This document shows, piece by piece, positions 11,945-23,272 of a stretch of DNA of 64,000 nucleotides (position 1 is its first letter; each line of letters opens with the position of its first letter). The stretch comes from Branchinecta lynchi. Lineage: Eukaryota; Arthropoda; Branchiopoda; Anostraca; Branchinectidae. The stretch is taken from NCBI GenBank assembly GCA_023053575.1, contig JAKZAP010000015.1, forward strand, positions 17,370,055 through 17,434,054, given 5' to 3'. A program made the translations under genes and the position numbers. A model generated the notes under the pieces. That model searched no databases. It saw only the letters and a program-made list of their open reading frames with translations, and was not told the DNA's origin.

Positions 11945-12960
11945 TCTGCTATTCATATTTGTTCTATAGATATAACTGGTGCTTTTGACAACATCGCCCA
12001 TTATCAGCCCCTGTATTATCTTGTAACTTCTGGTGTTAATCTGTCTGTTGTCAATCTATGGAAATTTCGGTACTGTCATTCATCAGTAGAGTTCAAATGG
12101 CAAGGTCACTGATCAGAGATTATTCCTGTCCGAACTGGCGTTCGCCAAGGGGGAGTCCTACCTCCATACATTTTCAAATCGGCTGTTTCTTCATGTCTTG
12201 ATTCTTTACTTCCTCCTTACTTTTACAAAGACTCTGCCCTCTGCTACGTCGCTTACGCGGATGACTTGCTCTTCGTAAGCCGCAGTCGATCCTCGTCAAC
12301 CAAAAATATCGGTAAGCTGTCATCTGAACTTCTCAAAATAGGCCTTGAAGTCAACCCCTCAAAATGCGAGCACATGCATTTCAACCCTTCGTCAAACTGT
12401 TTAAAAACATCCAATGCTTCAATCTCTCTGGGTTCATTTATCATCAGTTCAACCAACTCTCTGCGATGGTTTGGCATTAATTTCAACTCTACACTTTCAA
12501 AAACTGCTGTTCGATTGTTAAAGACGTATGTACATCTATCCGTACCGCTTATGGACGCATCGTCCCGAACTGTGGGCGCTACAGTAGTAGGAAAACCTTA
12601 GTAAATTTATACAGCTCTTTTTGTGAAACATCCATTTTATTTCGCTCTTGTGTAACATGTTCTACGGAAGAAGGAATTGCAGAAGATGAGAAGATGCTAT
12701 TTTAAGTATGTGAAGCACCTGCTTTATTTGCCAAAGTTATACCACAGCCACATGCTAACGGAGCGTTTCCAAGTTAAAAGATGCAAGCGTCACACTCTTG
12801 GAAATTTCGTCGGCTCTGCCAAAAATCATGGACCAGCCAGCATGGATTCTGGCCGATGACTGAAAAATTGTATATTCTATTTGCTGTGTTTTGTTTGCTT
12901 CTTTTATTTTATTTTGCATACTCCACGTTTCAAATGGCGGGTCAGAAATAAATTAATTAT
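11945..12960 (+). pseudogene. Broken LINE reverse transcriptase with 3' end
   Basis: RT motifs appear in order. SIDITGAFDNIAH at about 11965-12003 holds the first catalytic Asp. VRTGVRQGGVLPPYIF follows at about 12127-12176, then VAYADDLLFVSR at about 12247-12282 with the paired catalytic Asp residues, and GLEVNPSKCEHM at about 12342-12378. A TGA lies between the first and second motif at about 12110, and the frame is lost after about 12600. A downstream frame (12677-12859) resembles the arginine-rich LINE C terminus. The 3' end is at about 12940-12960, GTCAGAAATAAATTAATTAT. No endonuclease domain remains. Jockey/CR1 clade is plausible but unproven. Confidence 0.85.
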
Positions 12961-13514
12961 TTATTTACATTAACATTGATACAAAATCAAATATATCTCG
13001 TCAGAAAAGAATACTCATACAGGGGTGAACTTCGCTGGAAGATCGTCAACAATTAGAACATGTTCTGCGATAGAATACTTCCAAATCAAGGAAGATATGT
13101 GGTAAGCAAAAACAAGAGCTGGAAGATCATATGGCAATTGCATGAGTCAGATGGAAGTGTATTTGACGGTGCAAAACGGATAAGTCAGCTACATTTTTAT
13201 TAGAGCTATATTTCGGCCGTTCTTGGAAAGGGTCCTCTTCAGGCTCAACCCACTCAAGCTGGAAAATGATGGAAGTGACGGTATTTATTTTTACTTTTCG
13301 GTTGAGATGTGCCCAACTTGCAAGGATGGGTCAGGGGATGGAAGAAATGGTCAATTTTTTTTTTCACTTTTCGGTTAAGATGTGCACTTTAAGGGTGCTA
13401 AAAATAGTTTCTAAGCAAAACCCTTGAGGGAAAAGGATCATGTGCTCACGGCGATCGTGAAAAAGCAAATTTTGCTTAAACGTATTTTTTGCACTTCGCG
13501 GTTAAGATGAGTTC
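12960..13514. other. Non-coding stretch with a short R2 repeat and a degenerate tandem
   Basis: 13160-13258 (CGGATAAGTCAGCTACATTT ... CTCAAGCTGG) matches part of the large palindrome arms at 35905-36010 and 40985-41076. Between 13280 and 13520 the phrase ACTTTTCGGTTRAGATG occurs three times at irregular 70-130 bp spacing, giving a diverged minisatellite. No gene seen. Confidence 0.45.
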
Positions 13515-13521
13515 TTTAAGG

Positions 13522-14308
13522 CAGTGGTTCGATCCCAACCTTTTCCTTGCGCGTACCGCTAATCAAGGTTCGAAAAGGTTGCGTAACCCCTTTTTAAGAA
13601 CGTGAAAAAGACGATATGTCTCATCATAAATGATAAGGCATACATGTGTAGAAATATATAAAAAAAAAATCAATGAGGCAATCACCAGAGGCTGCTTTAT
13701 AGCTAAAATGTTGTCCAGTCTCGACTCGACGTCACTAACGGCAATATTTTTTACAGTCAGCCTGTTTCTGTGTTTGGTTCCTTGCTTTCATCAAGCTGCA
13801 TCACAAACTTTCTCGTTGGCTCAATTCCCAACCTGAATGACAATATCACTTGCAATATCTTCGATTCTTCTTGAAACAATATTGTTTGACACAGGAAGAG
13901 ATTTTACGGCAGTAGGCTAGCTGTTTTGGAATCAACATTAAGTTCACTGACTTTCACTAGAGCTGACTATTCATCAAAGGCGTCACGCATAGTTTGACCA
14001 CACCCCTCCCCCCAAAAAGGTCGGCCAGACGATTAAACAGAAAAGAGTCTGCGCGAAGCGCCGAGATTTTTGTAAAGGCAGTTAACAGTTGGTAAAAAAT
14101 GACCTAACGGTCAGTAAAAATACCTTGCCTCTTAAGATACATTTTGGCTGGTGATAATCTACTTGTAATATTATGTTTTCGGCAATCATAAACGAGTGAG
14201 ACGGGGTTATGAAACTAAAGATTAAATCAATTTTGGTTCCTTCGCGTACCCCTTGCAAGGGTCTTGCGTACCCCTTGGGGTACGCGTACCACCGGTAGGG
14301 AACCACTG
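13522..14308. mobile_element. Non-autonomous hAT element, CAGTGGTTCCCAACC family
   Basis: Ends CAGTGGTTCGATCCCAACC and CGGTAGGGAACCACTG, flanked by a perfect 8-bp duplication CTTTAAGG (13514-13521 and 14309-14316). The terminal CAGTGGTTC motif with adjacent GGTACGCGTACC is typical of hAT families across animals. It is 787 bp with no transposase. It is the uninterrupted sibling of 32063-33087 and shows that element's empty site for a nested insertion. Orientation is opposite to that copy. Confidence 0.88.
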
Positions 14309-14339
14309 CTTTAAGGTATGGTCGGATCGGAGAAGTGAC

Positions 14340-15340
14340 GATGTCTAACCCAATGATGTCAAGTTTCTAATGTTTTCAAATCTTCTTAGCACATCTGGAA
14401 GTACCTTAACTGACGACCACCGGAATTCCGGACACACCCATACAGCTCCCCCCCCCCCGGTAACCGAATCCGTTCCGATTCCGTCACTGATGCACCTAGG
14501 TCTTGTGACTGTACTTCCCACCAGGTTTCATCCTGGTCAATCCACTCTATGCGTGTCGCAAGATTTCCGGTTCTCCCCTCAACCGCCACCACCCAGTTCA
14601 TAAGATCCGGTCCTGAACTGAAATGGAACATCCGAGACATGAGGTTTTTGAAGATGATCCGGAAATCCGTTCGAAAGTTATGCATGCCACTCATTTCCGG
14701 ATTCCGCCGTCTTCCCCCCCCCCCCCCCACGATGGTCGGATCGGGCAAGTGACTGTTTCCAAGTTAATATGGTCAGGTTCTTGGTATGCCTGCCAAGTTT
14801 TGAAGTACATCAACGAGGGATCGCCGGAATTCCGGAACCCCCTCGCAACTCCCCCCACAGGGTCCAAATCCGGTCCATTTCTGTCAGGGATGCATCTAGA
14901 GCTTGAGCTTGTTCTTCCCACCAAGTTTCATCCCAATCGCTCCACTCTGAGAGTTTCACACGATTTCCGACTCCCCCCTCCGACTCCCCCCAGATTCATC
15001 GGATCCCTTCCGGACTTGAAATGAGACATCTGAGACACGAGGTCTTTCCAGATACCAAGTTTCCTTAAGATCCGATCACCCGTTCAAAAGTTATTTATGC
15101 CCCCATTTTCCAGATTCCGCCACCTCCTCCTCCCCCCACGATGGTCGGGTCGGGCAATTGGCTAATTCAAAGTTAGTTTGGTCGAGTCTCTAATATGCCT
15201 GCCAAGTTTCATCGTCCTAGCACTTCTGGAAGTACCCTAACTCGAAGAGAGTGGACCGTCAGACCGACCGACCGACCGACCGACCGCCCGACCGAAAAGT
15301 GATCGGTATATGGCACTTGAGCAGAGCTGCAAGTGCCATA
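14340..15340. repeat. Family B array with terminal hairpin (unit ~400 bp)
   Basis: Two and a half units of about 400 bp. Landmarks CGGAATTCCGG occur at 14420 and 14824, and TTCCCACCA-GTTTCATCC at 14515 and 14914. Each unit has a C-run (14450, 14708, 14975) and ends near GCCAAGTTTCATCGTCCTAG. A (GACC)n tract at 15262-15295 leads to the hairpin at 15309-15340. Array plus terminal hairpin without TIRs resembles pearl/Helentron-derived non-autonomous elements; this is inference. The overlapping ORFs here are artefacts of repeats. Confidence 0.6.
15309..15340. other. Terminal hairpin of the family B array
   Basis: TATGGCACTTG pairs with CAAGTGCCATA around a short loop with an inner GCA/TGC pair. 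The same hairpin core closes the family B copy at 20959-20988. The similarity between the two loci stops at the 3' edge of the hairpin, which marks the element boundary. Confidence 0.6.
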
Positions 15341-15625
15341 AATTCTCCGCATGAAAACAATTTAAGGTCTGCGTAGTGCAGGTGCCGATCTCCTGATACT
15401 CCGCCGTCGGCCGGGAGTACGATGCGTGGTTGGTGGCAAATCACCCGACGTTTCCCGTGCTATTCCCTGTATTTCTCTAGGTACCCATTAGAAACTGGGT
15501 GGACTTTTGTCTTGTCTTACGGGGAAACGGCACTAAACCTCGCCCTAAACCGAACGGTAGGCACCACCAAGACTCGAACAAGCGACCCTTCGCTTGGGAG
15601 TCCAGAGCGCTAACCCATTCGGCCA
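15341..15625 (-). mobile_element. tRNA-derived SINE-like element
   Basis: Read on the minus strand it begins GTGCGTGGCCGAATGGGTTA, containing an A-box (TGGCCGAATGG), and about 40 nt later has a B-box-like GTTCGAGTC. These are the RNA polymerase III promoter elements of a tRNA gene. The anticodon stem does not pair, so it is not a functional tRNA. About 210 bp of tRNA-unrelated body follows and runs up to the hairpin at 15340. The family B element abuts it and probably inserted next to or into it. Confidence 0.55.
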
Positions 15626-16159
15626 CGCACGGACAATGTGGTCCTTGTATCAAATTTGAATCATCTGTCCACTAAGACTCTTCTACAATATATATATTTT
15701 CTTTGTTTTTCTTTGCTAAATACCAGAGACGATGGCGAAGTAGAAAGCAATTCCATAAAGAAACAAGGGCGCTAGTGCTCAAACGTGGAGTCTGAAAGTA
15801 AAACTTTCTATCATAAATTAAATACGGAGAACTAGCGAGAACTGGCCTTACCTTTTTATTTTTATTTTTCTCTCGATTAAGTTTAAGCACTCGTTCAACT
15901 GGGAACATGGGAATTGGGAACACATAAAGCAAAGATCAACCATACAAATGTAAATCAAGGATTTCAGGATTTGTCACTAAGAGTATCTTCGTACTCCCTT
16001 GAAAGTATCCCATAGTAACCATAAGTATCTATCTCCAAGTATTTCTACGTATCTTAAAGTAGCTCCTAGTATCTCAGTGAGAAGTATTACTAAGTATCTT
16101 TTCTAACAGTCTAGTCGTAATAAGGAGCTCGCCTAAGGAAGGCTTCATCACCCGATAGT

Positions 16160-16414
16160 TCATGTCGACCAGTTACACGAAGCGAACATGTTCATTGGCT
16201 GGTTAGTTAACCCGGGTATTTCAGCTGCTGAGCTCTTGCCGATCTGATGTCGGGTCCCCACGTGTGCCGTTCGGTCAGTGCTTGGGCTATCTGCGCCAGT
16301 GTTGCCACGAGTCGCAGAATTGTGCGGCTTGTCTAATTTTTTCGACTCCTCCTCAGGTTCAGAGACAGTGACGCCATTTAAGTAAACCTTGAGGTGGTCA
16401 GTTTTGGACCCCAT
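16160..16414 (-). CDS. Hypothetical minus-strand ORF, possible exon (84 aa)
   Basis: Open frame beginning MGSKTDHLKVYLNGVTV, directly after AAACCTCAG, which could be a splice acceptor. The composition (Glu/Ser/Thr/Lys/Asp rich, few hydrophobics, GC above the neighbourhood) resembles a disordered protein segment rather than random AT-rich sequence. An in-frame TAA lies just upstream, so translation must start at this ATG or enter by splicing. It ends ...ASCNWST-stop. Unrecognised; no domain. The repeat R1 (16439-16660) adjoins it, so it might belong to a mobile element. Confidence 0.3.
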   Translation of the reverse strand: MGSKTDHLKVYLNGVTVSEPEEESKKLDKPHNSATRGNTGADSPSTDRTAHVGTRHQIGKSSAAEIPGLTNQPMNMFASCNWST

Positions 16415-16438
16415 CTGAGGTTTATTACGCAGACTAAA

Positions 16439-16660
16439 ATACTCTTGATGACTATCTCTCCTTGCCGATGCAAGATCTCCGTCCTCTCCAGGTAGCTAGC
16501 GGAAGAAAGGCAGAAGCGGTGTCACAGCTGCTCCCAAAGATCGTGACAATTGATTGACACAGGATTTGAGTCGTTGAGTTTGAGTCGTACGGACACGCTT
16601 ACTCCTTCTTCCTGAGAATCAGTGGCGTGTTTTGGACTTCGTCATATAGAGTATTGAATC
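16439..16660. repeat. Dispersed repeat R1, second copy
   Basis: Near-identical in order of words to 9540-9740 (CTTGATGACTATCTCTCCTT, GGTAGCTAGCGGAAGAAA, GGACACGCTTACTCCTTCTT) and to segments inside the palindrome arms. Its left edge starts at the same CTTGATGAC word as the other copies. Confidence 0.6.
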
Positions 16661-17510
16661 AGTCCTTTTGGGGTGAATTTAAAGTAGTTCACGAACATAC
16701 CTTAAAGTACAGGCATTGCTCTAAATTTTGTCTTTTGAAACCTACCCTAAAAATATCCCCAAGAAGGAGTGTTTTGTAAGCTAAGGAGTTCATTTCCCCC
16801 GCCCCGCCTAAATGGCAAAACCTGTGCATAGCTATGCAACAAAGTTTGTTACAGAATTTAGCAAGGTTTGGCAACTTTGCTATTAAAAAAAAAAAAAAAA
16901 AAAAATTGGGAAAAGGGTGAAAAAATAGGATCTACTTGGTTTATGAGCTTTAGCTCGTCGTATAAGAGCAAATAGGTAGTTCATTTTCGAAAGGCTTTGT
17001 CTTATACTTTCGATCAACTTACATGTTTCGTTAGCTTGTATTTTGGCTGGTTCCGTCTAATAGTGATTAAACAACCGGTGACGAACTATCTTGAAAACAG
17101 AGACTAGGAAATCTGCCACCGGTTGATCGGTAAAAACCAGCCATTGAAAAATGTTTCTTTGGTCTACCACAACAATCTACCGGTTTTACTTTGAAACTGA
17201 AAAAGGATGCATCTTGGAGGCACCAGAAGGTCACAGGTTTCTGCTGCCAAATGTCCCAGGCTCTGTCAGAGAGAAGTGGCAACACTGTTTGACGCTTCTT
17301 TTTAGACCTGCTACGACATTCAACCTGAATTCAGTTGCCCATTAGCCGGTGCTGAAGTAGGTATTTTTGTAGTTTCAGAGAGTGAATTGGAATTACCGCA
17401 TTTTCCGAGGATAATCTAAGTGAGGAGCTTCTTGAAGTATTGGATTATGCTGCTGAGAGTAAGATTCATATCCAAACCAGAACTCTTTAATCCAATCGTC
17501 AGCTTTTCCT

Positions 17511-17975
17511 TAAAGCACAGCTCTTACTAGATATGATCTTTTCACGATGAACTGGTTCAGAAATATTGTTTTTCGAAATACCTTTATTTGTCACGTGAAA
17601 TTTGCAATTTTCTTCTTAGCGCTTGTCGACTACATCCAGCCCTTCTGTTCTCCGACGCGGCGCCTGGACGCAAAATCTTTCAAGACTGAACGCGCCGTGG
17701 TTAGAAAGTGGAAAAAAAACAAGCAAAACAAAAGACTCCAAACTGAAAAAACAACAGTGTGAAGCATCTCATGTCCTAATGTGTGAAAGAGTATCGGCGA
17801 ACCTTGAATCTTTCTTCCAGATTTGCTTTGCGTGACTGCAAAAACAAAAGCGCTAAAAGGACGTAGGAACAAAACGAAACAATGGCGAAAGGGGGGAATT
17901 TCAGGAGCATATAATTCCGCAAGGGAGCTAAGGAATGATATAACATGCAGAATAAGAAAGAGGGATCCTTTAACA
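17511..17975. repeat. Segmental duplication, member 1
   Basis: Repeated in direct orientation at 18669-19138. Shared words are AAAGCACAGCTCTTACTAGA, GCTTGTCGACTA-ATCCAGCC, GAACAAAACGAAACAATGG and AATTCCGCAAGGGAGCTAAG. Divergence is substantial with many indels. Overlapping ORFs on both strands are not preserved in the other copy, so I do not call a gene. Confidence 0.55.
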
Positions 17976-18668
17976 CACTCCTACCCACTAATGTCCGTGA
18001 TTACAAACAAAAATCGTGAAAACGCTCTTGTCCTATGTAGCAACCAGTTCCAAGCAAGGACAGAAATAAAAATGAAAGTAGACATTTTAGATGCACACTC
18101 GTTACATACTGAATCTTACAAATCGAAGATATTACTTTAATGATAATTCATTTTGCTCATGAATGGAAATTTAGAATCACGCTGAATTACATCCATGCGG
18201 TGAGTATAGAGGTTCGTGCACGGACGCAGAATTTTCGCGAATGTTCGCTATGACGAACTTGTTACAAGCTGATACTTCAAAATAGAAGATAATACATTTT
18301 GTTCAATGATAAGTCATTTTTTTATGGTAGAAAACTGGACTAATCTTCAGCAATAGGATCCGGTAGCATCCAGTCCTACTATAGTAACATCAAGTTTGGC
18401 TAGTAGTAGCATGGAATGGCAACAGTTAATACTATATGCTACTAAAACTTGCAACTCCATTCAGTTAATTCTCAAATACTTCTCATCGGGAAGTGAGTAT
18501 ACGCACGTTTTTCAACCTTTATGACATTTTTATGGAAGGAAAAGATTGCAGACATCGCGATCGGGATCACGATATACAAATGTATATATTTAAGCAGAGA
18601 CAGCGAACCTTTTATAAAGAGATATATCGCCAACTGCGACTGCGACCCTTGCTATGTGTCAAACCCTT

Positions 18669-19138
18669 AAAGCACAACTCTTACTAGAAATCATCTTTTC
18701 CCTACAAAATGAATCAGATAAAGCGTTTTTGGTAATACCATTACTTTCCACCTAAAACTAGCATTTCTCTTGTTAACGCTTGTCGACTATATCCAGCCTT
18801 CCTGCTCTCCAACGCGGTGGCTGGGCGCAAAACATTTGAAAACTGAACGTGCCTTGGTTAAAAAGTGGGAAAACTAAGCAAATAAAAGAAGTAATAAACG
18901 CAAATAAAAGAAGTAATAATAATCTTTATATGTGAAAGAGTTGTCAGCGGACCTCGACAATTTTGGCAAGCTTTTCGTTGGTTGACGGGAAAACTCGGAA
19001 AGGCAGAAAAAGACCTAAAAATTCGTAGTTACGGAACAAAACAATGGAGAAAGGTGGGAATTTTAGAAGCTCATAATTCCATATGGGAGCTAAGTATATT
19101 ATAAAAGGCAGAATAAGCAAGAGGGGTCCTTTAAGGTT
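18669..19138. repeat. Segmental duplication, member 2
   Basis: Direct diverged copy of 17511-17975 about 1.16 kb away. The intervening sequence includes a CTACTA-rich segment (18340-18500) ending TCATCGGGAAG that resembles the MITE at 60098-60400. Confidence 0.55.
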
Positions 19139-19255
19139 TGTCATAAGAAACTAAATCTCACCGAAGAGCGAGGTGCCATCTTTCGTCCTGTTGGACATGA
19201 GCTGCTATTAAAGCTTATCAGAATAGTGCTGAGATAGGACAGTCTAGTTAGTTAC

Positions 19256-19507
19256 CCATCATTTTGGGGACGTCTTCGCCTCGATGGCTCTGGTCCCGTC
19301 GACTTCCCGTCGAGCTCAACGGACATGTTCGCGTGGATGCCGTTGATCCTTATGTCTTTTTGCGCGGACGGATGAACAGTCGACTCGACCGAGAGTGCTG
19401 TGCGTGGTTCTGCAGATCGTTCCCCGTCGAGCGGCGGTGAATTAGGAGCACCTTCTACGTATGCGAAAGGTTGCTTGCTTTGGATGAATGATTTGAGTAC
19501 GTGCAAC
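19256..19507 (-). CDS. Hypothetical minus-strand ORF, possible internal exon (~84 codons)
   Basis: The minus frame lacks a convincing ATG at its start. It opens right after a TTAG (possible acceptor; a pyrimidine-rich stretch lies upstream) and closes at ATGG|GTAACT, a plausible splice donor at about 19255. The peptide includes YVEGAPNSPPLDGERSAEP and INGIHANMSVELDGKS, then an Arg-rich PSRRRRPQND. It is GC-richer than its surroundings, with balanced codon use. The donor would leave phase 2, which does not match a phase-0 entry into the ORF at 16160-16414, so I do not join them. Unrecognised. Confidence 0.3.
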
Positions 19508-20029
19508 CTAATTAGTCTCTAGCACAATACAAACAAGAAAAGAGTAATCAATAAATTTCAGATAACACTTTTTTCATATATCGCACCTTTCCTGGTGAAT
19601 GTTAACTAGCATCGGTAAAAAAAAACTCGTTTTATCTGATTGTAAACAGCTAGTCTGTCTCCCTCCGAAGAAAACTAATGAACCGCAAACGAAAGTTGAA
19701 CATATTCTACAACGATTTAACAACAATATCGACCATCATCTCGGCTTCTACTACAATGGGTTCATTATGTAAAAAGGTAATATGTTGTACTTTCGTTGTT
19801 TCTTTACCCTTTTTGTAGTGTTTTATTACCCTTTTCTTTCTTTTTTTTCGCTACGTCTATGCCTTGTGCTCTTTGATGGGTAACAAATAAAAGTATTACT
19901 CTTATTTTTGTTATGAAAAAGGAACAGTGGAACCGTGAAAACAAAAACGGCGCCACGCAAAAGCAGGGCATCTAGGGCATCTGCTCTTCCTAACTCTCAA
20001 GTTCCATCCCAGTCGATCACTGGTTTGAG

Positions 20030-20988
20030 AACTATTCCCATCGTAAGATTTCCTGCCCCCTTTTAACTCCCCACACTCCTAGTCCCTTTGCTTGTCCTTC
20101 CCACCAAATCCCGTCTCAACCCTTCACCCTTAGCGTGCGTCAATATTTCCGGTGCCATCTCCTGCTCTCCCAGATGGCCCCAGATTTACCGGATCAAATC
20201 CTTACATGAAAGGTCCGGGTGTCTCTGGGACATTTGCTCTCGTCACCTATCAGGTTTCTTCCTGAGTGGGGGGCGATTCTGGCGGTCTGGAAAGCTCCGT
20301 GAGCTTATCGCGCTCCACTAGTCCGTCAACACTTGGAAAGCGAATCCACTTCGCGAATGGAAAGTGATTTTGGCAAGTCAGCGAGAAGCTGTAAAGGTGC
20401 AACTGAGGCTCAGTGACTTTTTGCTTGTTCTTTCGCTCGGCGGGTTCGTCAGAATCGCCCTTAACTCGTTCGAAAGTTATGCGTACCATAAGATTCCGGA
20501 TTCCCCCTCCCTTAATTCCCTTGGATGGTCAGGTCGGAGAATTATACAGTCATAGAGCGTGTTCCACCCTACTTACCGTAGTTACGACGCATGAGTCATG
20601 AATTCTGGCTTCTTGGCGTCAAGGCTGGAACGTATTTTTCTGTTTTCAGCAAAATATCGTGCAACGGGCTAATCTAGCCATTCACATCACAGAGATTCGT
20701 AGGCACCACGCTTACTACACTCCCAAGCGTGGTAAGCAAATGATTGCTATTAAATGCTATTTGGTCAGCGTTTAGACTGGAAGGTCAGCGTTGTAACTTT
20801 TCACGAGGTTGGAACGAAAATAGTAATTAATAGTTTATATTGTAGAAGGGTTGAACACGCTCTTAAAGTATATACATAATACGCCTGACAAGTTCTATCG
20901 TCCTATCGTACCATAACCCGCGATCAGCGGACTACCGACGGATGCGCGACCGGTACTATGGCACTTGAGCCAAAAGCTTCAAGTGCCA
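20030..20988. repeat. Family B array with hairpin, interrupted by a MITE
   Basis: Units with CCTTCCCACCAAATCCCG, ACCGGATCAAATCC and GTTCGAAAGTTATGCG match the array at 14340-15340. A ~313-bp MITE (20553-20865) splits it. The array resumes at about 20866 and ends in the perfect hairpin TGGCACTTGA...TCAAGTGCCA at 20959-20988. The short plus and minus ORFs inside are repeat-derived. Confidence 0.6.
20553..20865. mobile_element. MITE with GAGCGTGTTCCA ends, copy 1
   Basis: Inverted ends GAGCGTGTTCCACCCTACTT and GTAGAAGGGTTGAACACGCTC. The interior is marked by CGTGGTAAGCAAATG and GTTGGAACG repeats. Same family as 30952-31206. I could not settle the target duplication. No coding capacity. Confidence 0.7.
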
Positions 20989-21139
20989 AGACAGGTCACT
21001 TGCTTAAGAGTTAATTGCCTTTCAAGAACTTTACACGAAATGAATCTAGTCGCAAATCGGAATTAACTATACACATTCCTCTTTCCTGACGTTTCAAAAA
21101 TCCTGACGGTTAATCAGACATCTTCTATAAATTTGCTTT

Positions 21140-21265
21140 TTTTCGTTTGGTTTAGTGTTTTTAATTCGTGTCTTTTAAGCTACTTTGTTCTTATTACTCA
21201 CTTATAAGTAAAAAGCGGTCATAAATAAAGAAATATCTAAAGAAAAATAAATAAATAAAGTCACG
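21140..21265 (+). mobile_element. LINE 3' tail
   Basis: GTTTTTAATTCGTGTCTTTT, then AAAAAGCGGTCATAAATAAA and an AAATAAATAAATAAAG end. The word CGGTCATAAATAAA recurs at about 12940 (GCGGGTCAGAAATAAA), 50630 and 59205, marking one LINE family. No protein-coding part remains. Confidence 0.5.
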
Positions 21266-21597
21266 AATTCTGAAACTAACATTCGGCCCATGACGTGCCA
21301 TTAGCTTGCTTGGATTTTGCTCTCTATTAAAGATTTTCTTTCTATCAATTCGACAGGGCAAAAACCGGGGACCCCAAAACAGCAGAAAAAGAAAACTTAA
21401 CTTTTGCTTTTCACTTGATTTTTTCTTTTCTACTCAGTTTCAAAGCTGCGAAGAGCTAACTATTCCCTACGGTTTATGAGTTGCATATCGCCTATATCGC
21501 GTTTAAAGTTTAACTAAAAAGCCAGGTTTTTGTATCATTTAATTGAATACACTGAGTTATTTGGATTCTGATAAGGGATTTTTTTTCTAAATTAATG

Positions 21598-21910
21598 ACG
21601 TTTAGAATATCTACGGTCGTCCCCACATCGCAAATTCTAGTATGACGCGGAAGATTTGAATCTCAACACAAACGCGGCTTTTCATTCGGCAGTGATGAGC
21701 TTGTGGAAGATTTATTAGTGCCTGAACAAAATTTTCGTAAATCTTATTCATCAAGCACACAAAGCAGATACAAGCGCATAGAGGACCACAAAAACGACAG
21801 AGAAGGTCCACTATTCAAAAATCGATTATTGGTGAATAGCGGAGCAAAGAAGTAAAGCAGTTTGATCGGGTCCTCTTTTGCCTCTTTAAGTCAATAATTG
21901 ATGGGTGGCT
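21598..21910. repeat. Dispersed repeat of unknown type, copy 1
   Basis: Matches 28172-28450 in the same orientation. Shared words are GAATATCTACGGTCG, TATGACGCGGAA, CGCGGCTTTTCA, TAGTGCCTGAACAAA and GATTATT-GTGAATAGC. Neither copy shows TIRs. The minus-strand ORF at 21611-21811 is interrupted in the other copy. Confidence 0.5.
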
Positions 21911-22289
21911 AGAGGACGTTTTCGCGTTCATGGCTGTAGAGCTAAACGGGTGACCTCATCCACGCGAAAATGAGAAAATCGTTCGGTCATGGGGAAGATG
22001 GGTTTCGTCCACGTGAAAATGCCTATTCAGCTGGATGAGAGCATATGAGTGGGGAGGTCCACATTTTGTTTCTGTTCCAATCTGTGTTTTCTACCCACGT
22101 TCAGCTCAAGGCTGCCCTCGGAGCGGCGTTGAACGGGAAGCGTCCATCTAGCTGGATGGTCAGTTCACCTGTCGACGAACCGTCCGACGCTTGCCGAAAA
22201 TTTTGGTTGAATTAGAGAGCTAGCTTCATTTCTTCTTATCTAGTTCCTGCGCACAGTTTATGCCGAGGTGTGTATCCTTGAGCTCATTG

Positions 22290-22672
22290 ACTGCGTTAAA
22301 ACTTATACGTCAGCTGAATTTGTTTCAGCGACTTTTGAGCCTTACTTTTGTCCAATGTGCGGACAGTTGGACGAAAATATTTTTCACGTAATGTGCGTAT
22401 GTCCTGATCTTTCAGACCTTCGGGGGAAATTTTTGGTGTTAGTAATTTGGGGAAGGGTTGGTTGGTAAAAGTAATGGGAAGTAAAATATTTGGTAATATT
22501 GAAAAGTTGGGAAGATTCCTTTCGGTTTCGATGAACCACAGAGAAAGATTCCTGTAAAGGAATATGTATAATAGTTAGCATTTGTTTGGATTTTGTTTTT
22601 GATTTTTGTTGGTGTTTATTTTTTTCCCATGGCCTCTGTGCTTTTAGTGGAATAAATCTTATCTTATCTTAT
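22290..22672 (+). pseudogene. LINE 3' end with C-terminal Cys/His motif
   Basis: The frame reads YFCPMCGQLDENIFHVMCVC, the same Cys/His core as the minus-strand copy at 4490-4923. The body continues to a 3' UTR with CATGGCCTCTGTGCTTTTAG and ends GGAATAAATCTTATCTTATC, a 5-bp repeat tail. Truncated and frameshifted after the motif. Confidence 0.75.
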
Positions 22673-22917
22673 TGGCTCTTCTTGGCAAGGGTCCTCCTCA
22701 GGCTCAAAGCAGAGCAAAATAACAGTATGGATTACCGCCAAGACCTATGCTTTCCATGCATCGTAAACGGGGCCCTACTCGTAGCGCTAACCACTGCGCT
22801 CAAGACATTCAAAGCGATGCAATTTGCTGGTTTAGAAAATTCCTAGTAGCCTACAGCTAAGATGCGGTCTGCACACATCGAGGCAACCTTTTTCTGCTGT
22901 GTTCGGTACATAGAGTT

Positions 22918-23272
22918 ATCGGAACAAGCGCTGGTTCACGACTGATTGAGTTTGAGTAAGGACGTTCCCTGTCGCTAATTGAGCTCTTGTCACTACTATT
23001 TGAGTGTGTTTCCCTTTTTTTCAAGTCTTCACACTAATCCCTCCCTAGTGTTATTTTGCTTGGCTCAAAGCAGGAAAAGTGAACATGTGATGAAAAAGAT
23101 TAAGATTCAGGATTGTAATATGAAGTTACTGGAGCCAGCGCTGGTGAAAGACTGATTGAGTTTCAGTAGGGTCGTTCTCTATCGGTAGTTTTGCTAGTGT
23201 CGCTGCTATTCGAGTGTGTGTCAGTTTCGTCAAGTCTTGGCGCTACTTTCTAATGTTATTTTGCTCCGAAGA
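22918..23272. repeat. Tandem duplication, period ~211 bp
   Basis: AGCGCTGGTTCACGACTGAT at about 22927 and AGCGCTGGTGAAAGACTGAT at about 23137 start two collinear diverged copies that both end near GTGTTATTTTGCT. A second pair of short words, CACTATCGTGTGACA (23290) and CACTATCGCGCGACA (23593), follows about 300 bp apart. No gene seen. Confidence 0.5.

Noticed and set aside
12253..12486. Minus-strand ORF opposite the reverse transcriptase
   Set aside because: It is the shadow of the plus-strand RT motifs (GVRQGG, YADD), which are clearly the real coding strand.
14386..14748. 120-aa minus ORF and overlapping plus ORFs as genes
   Set aside because: All follow the family B array, overlap on both strands and break at unit boundaries.
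15262..15295. (GACC)n tract as a regulatory element
   Set aside because: It is a simple repeat in the same place in the family B element; no further signal.
15541..15625. Functional tRNA gene on the minus strand
   Set aside because: A-box and B-box words are present, but the anticodon stem does not pair and a SINE-like body follows, so it is a tRNA-derived repeat.
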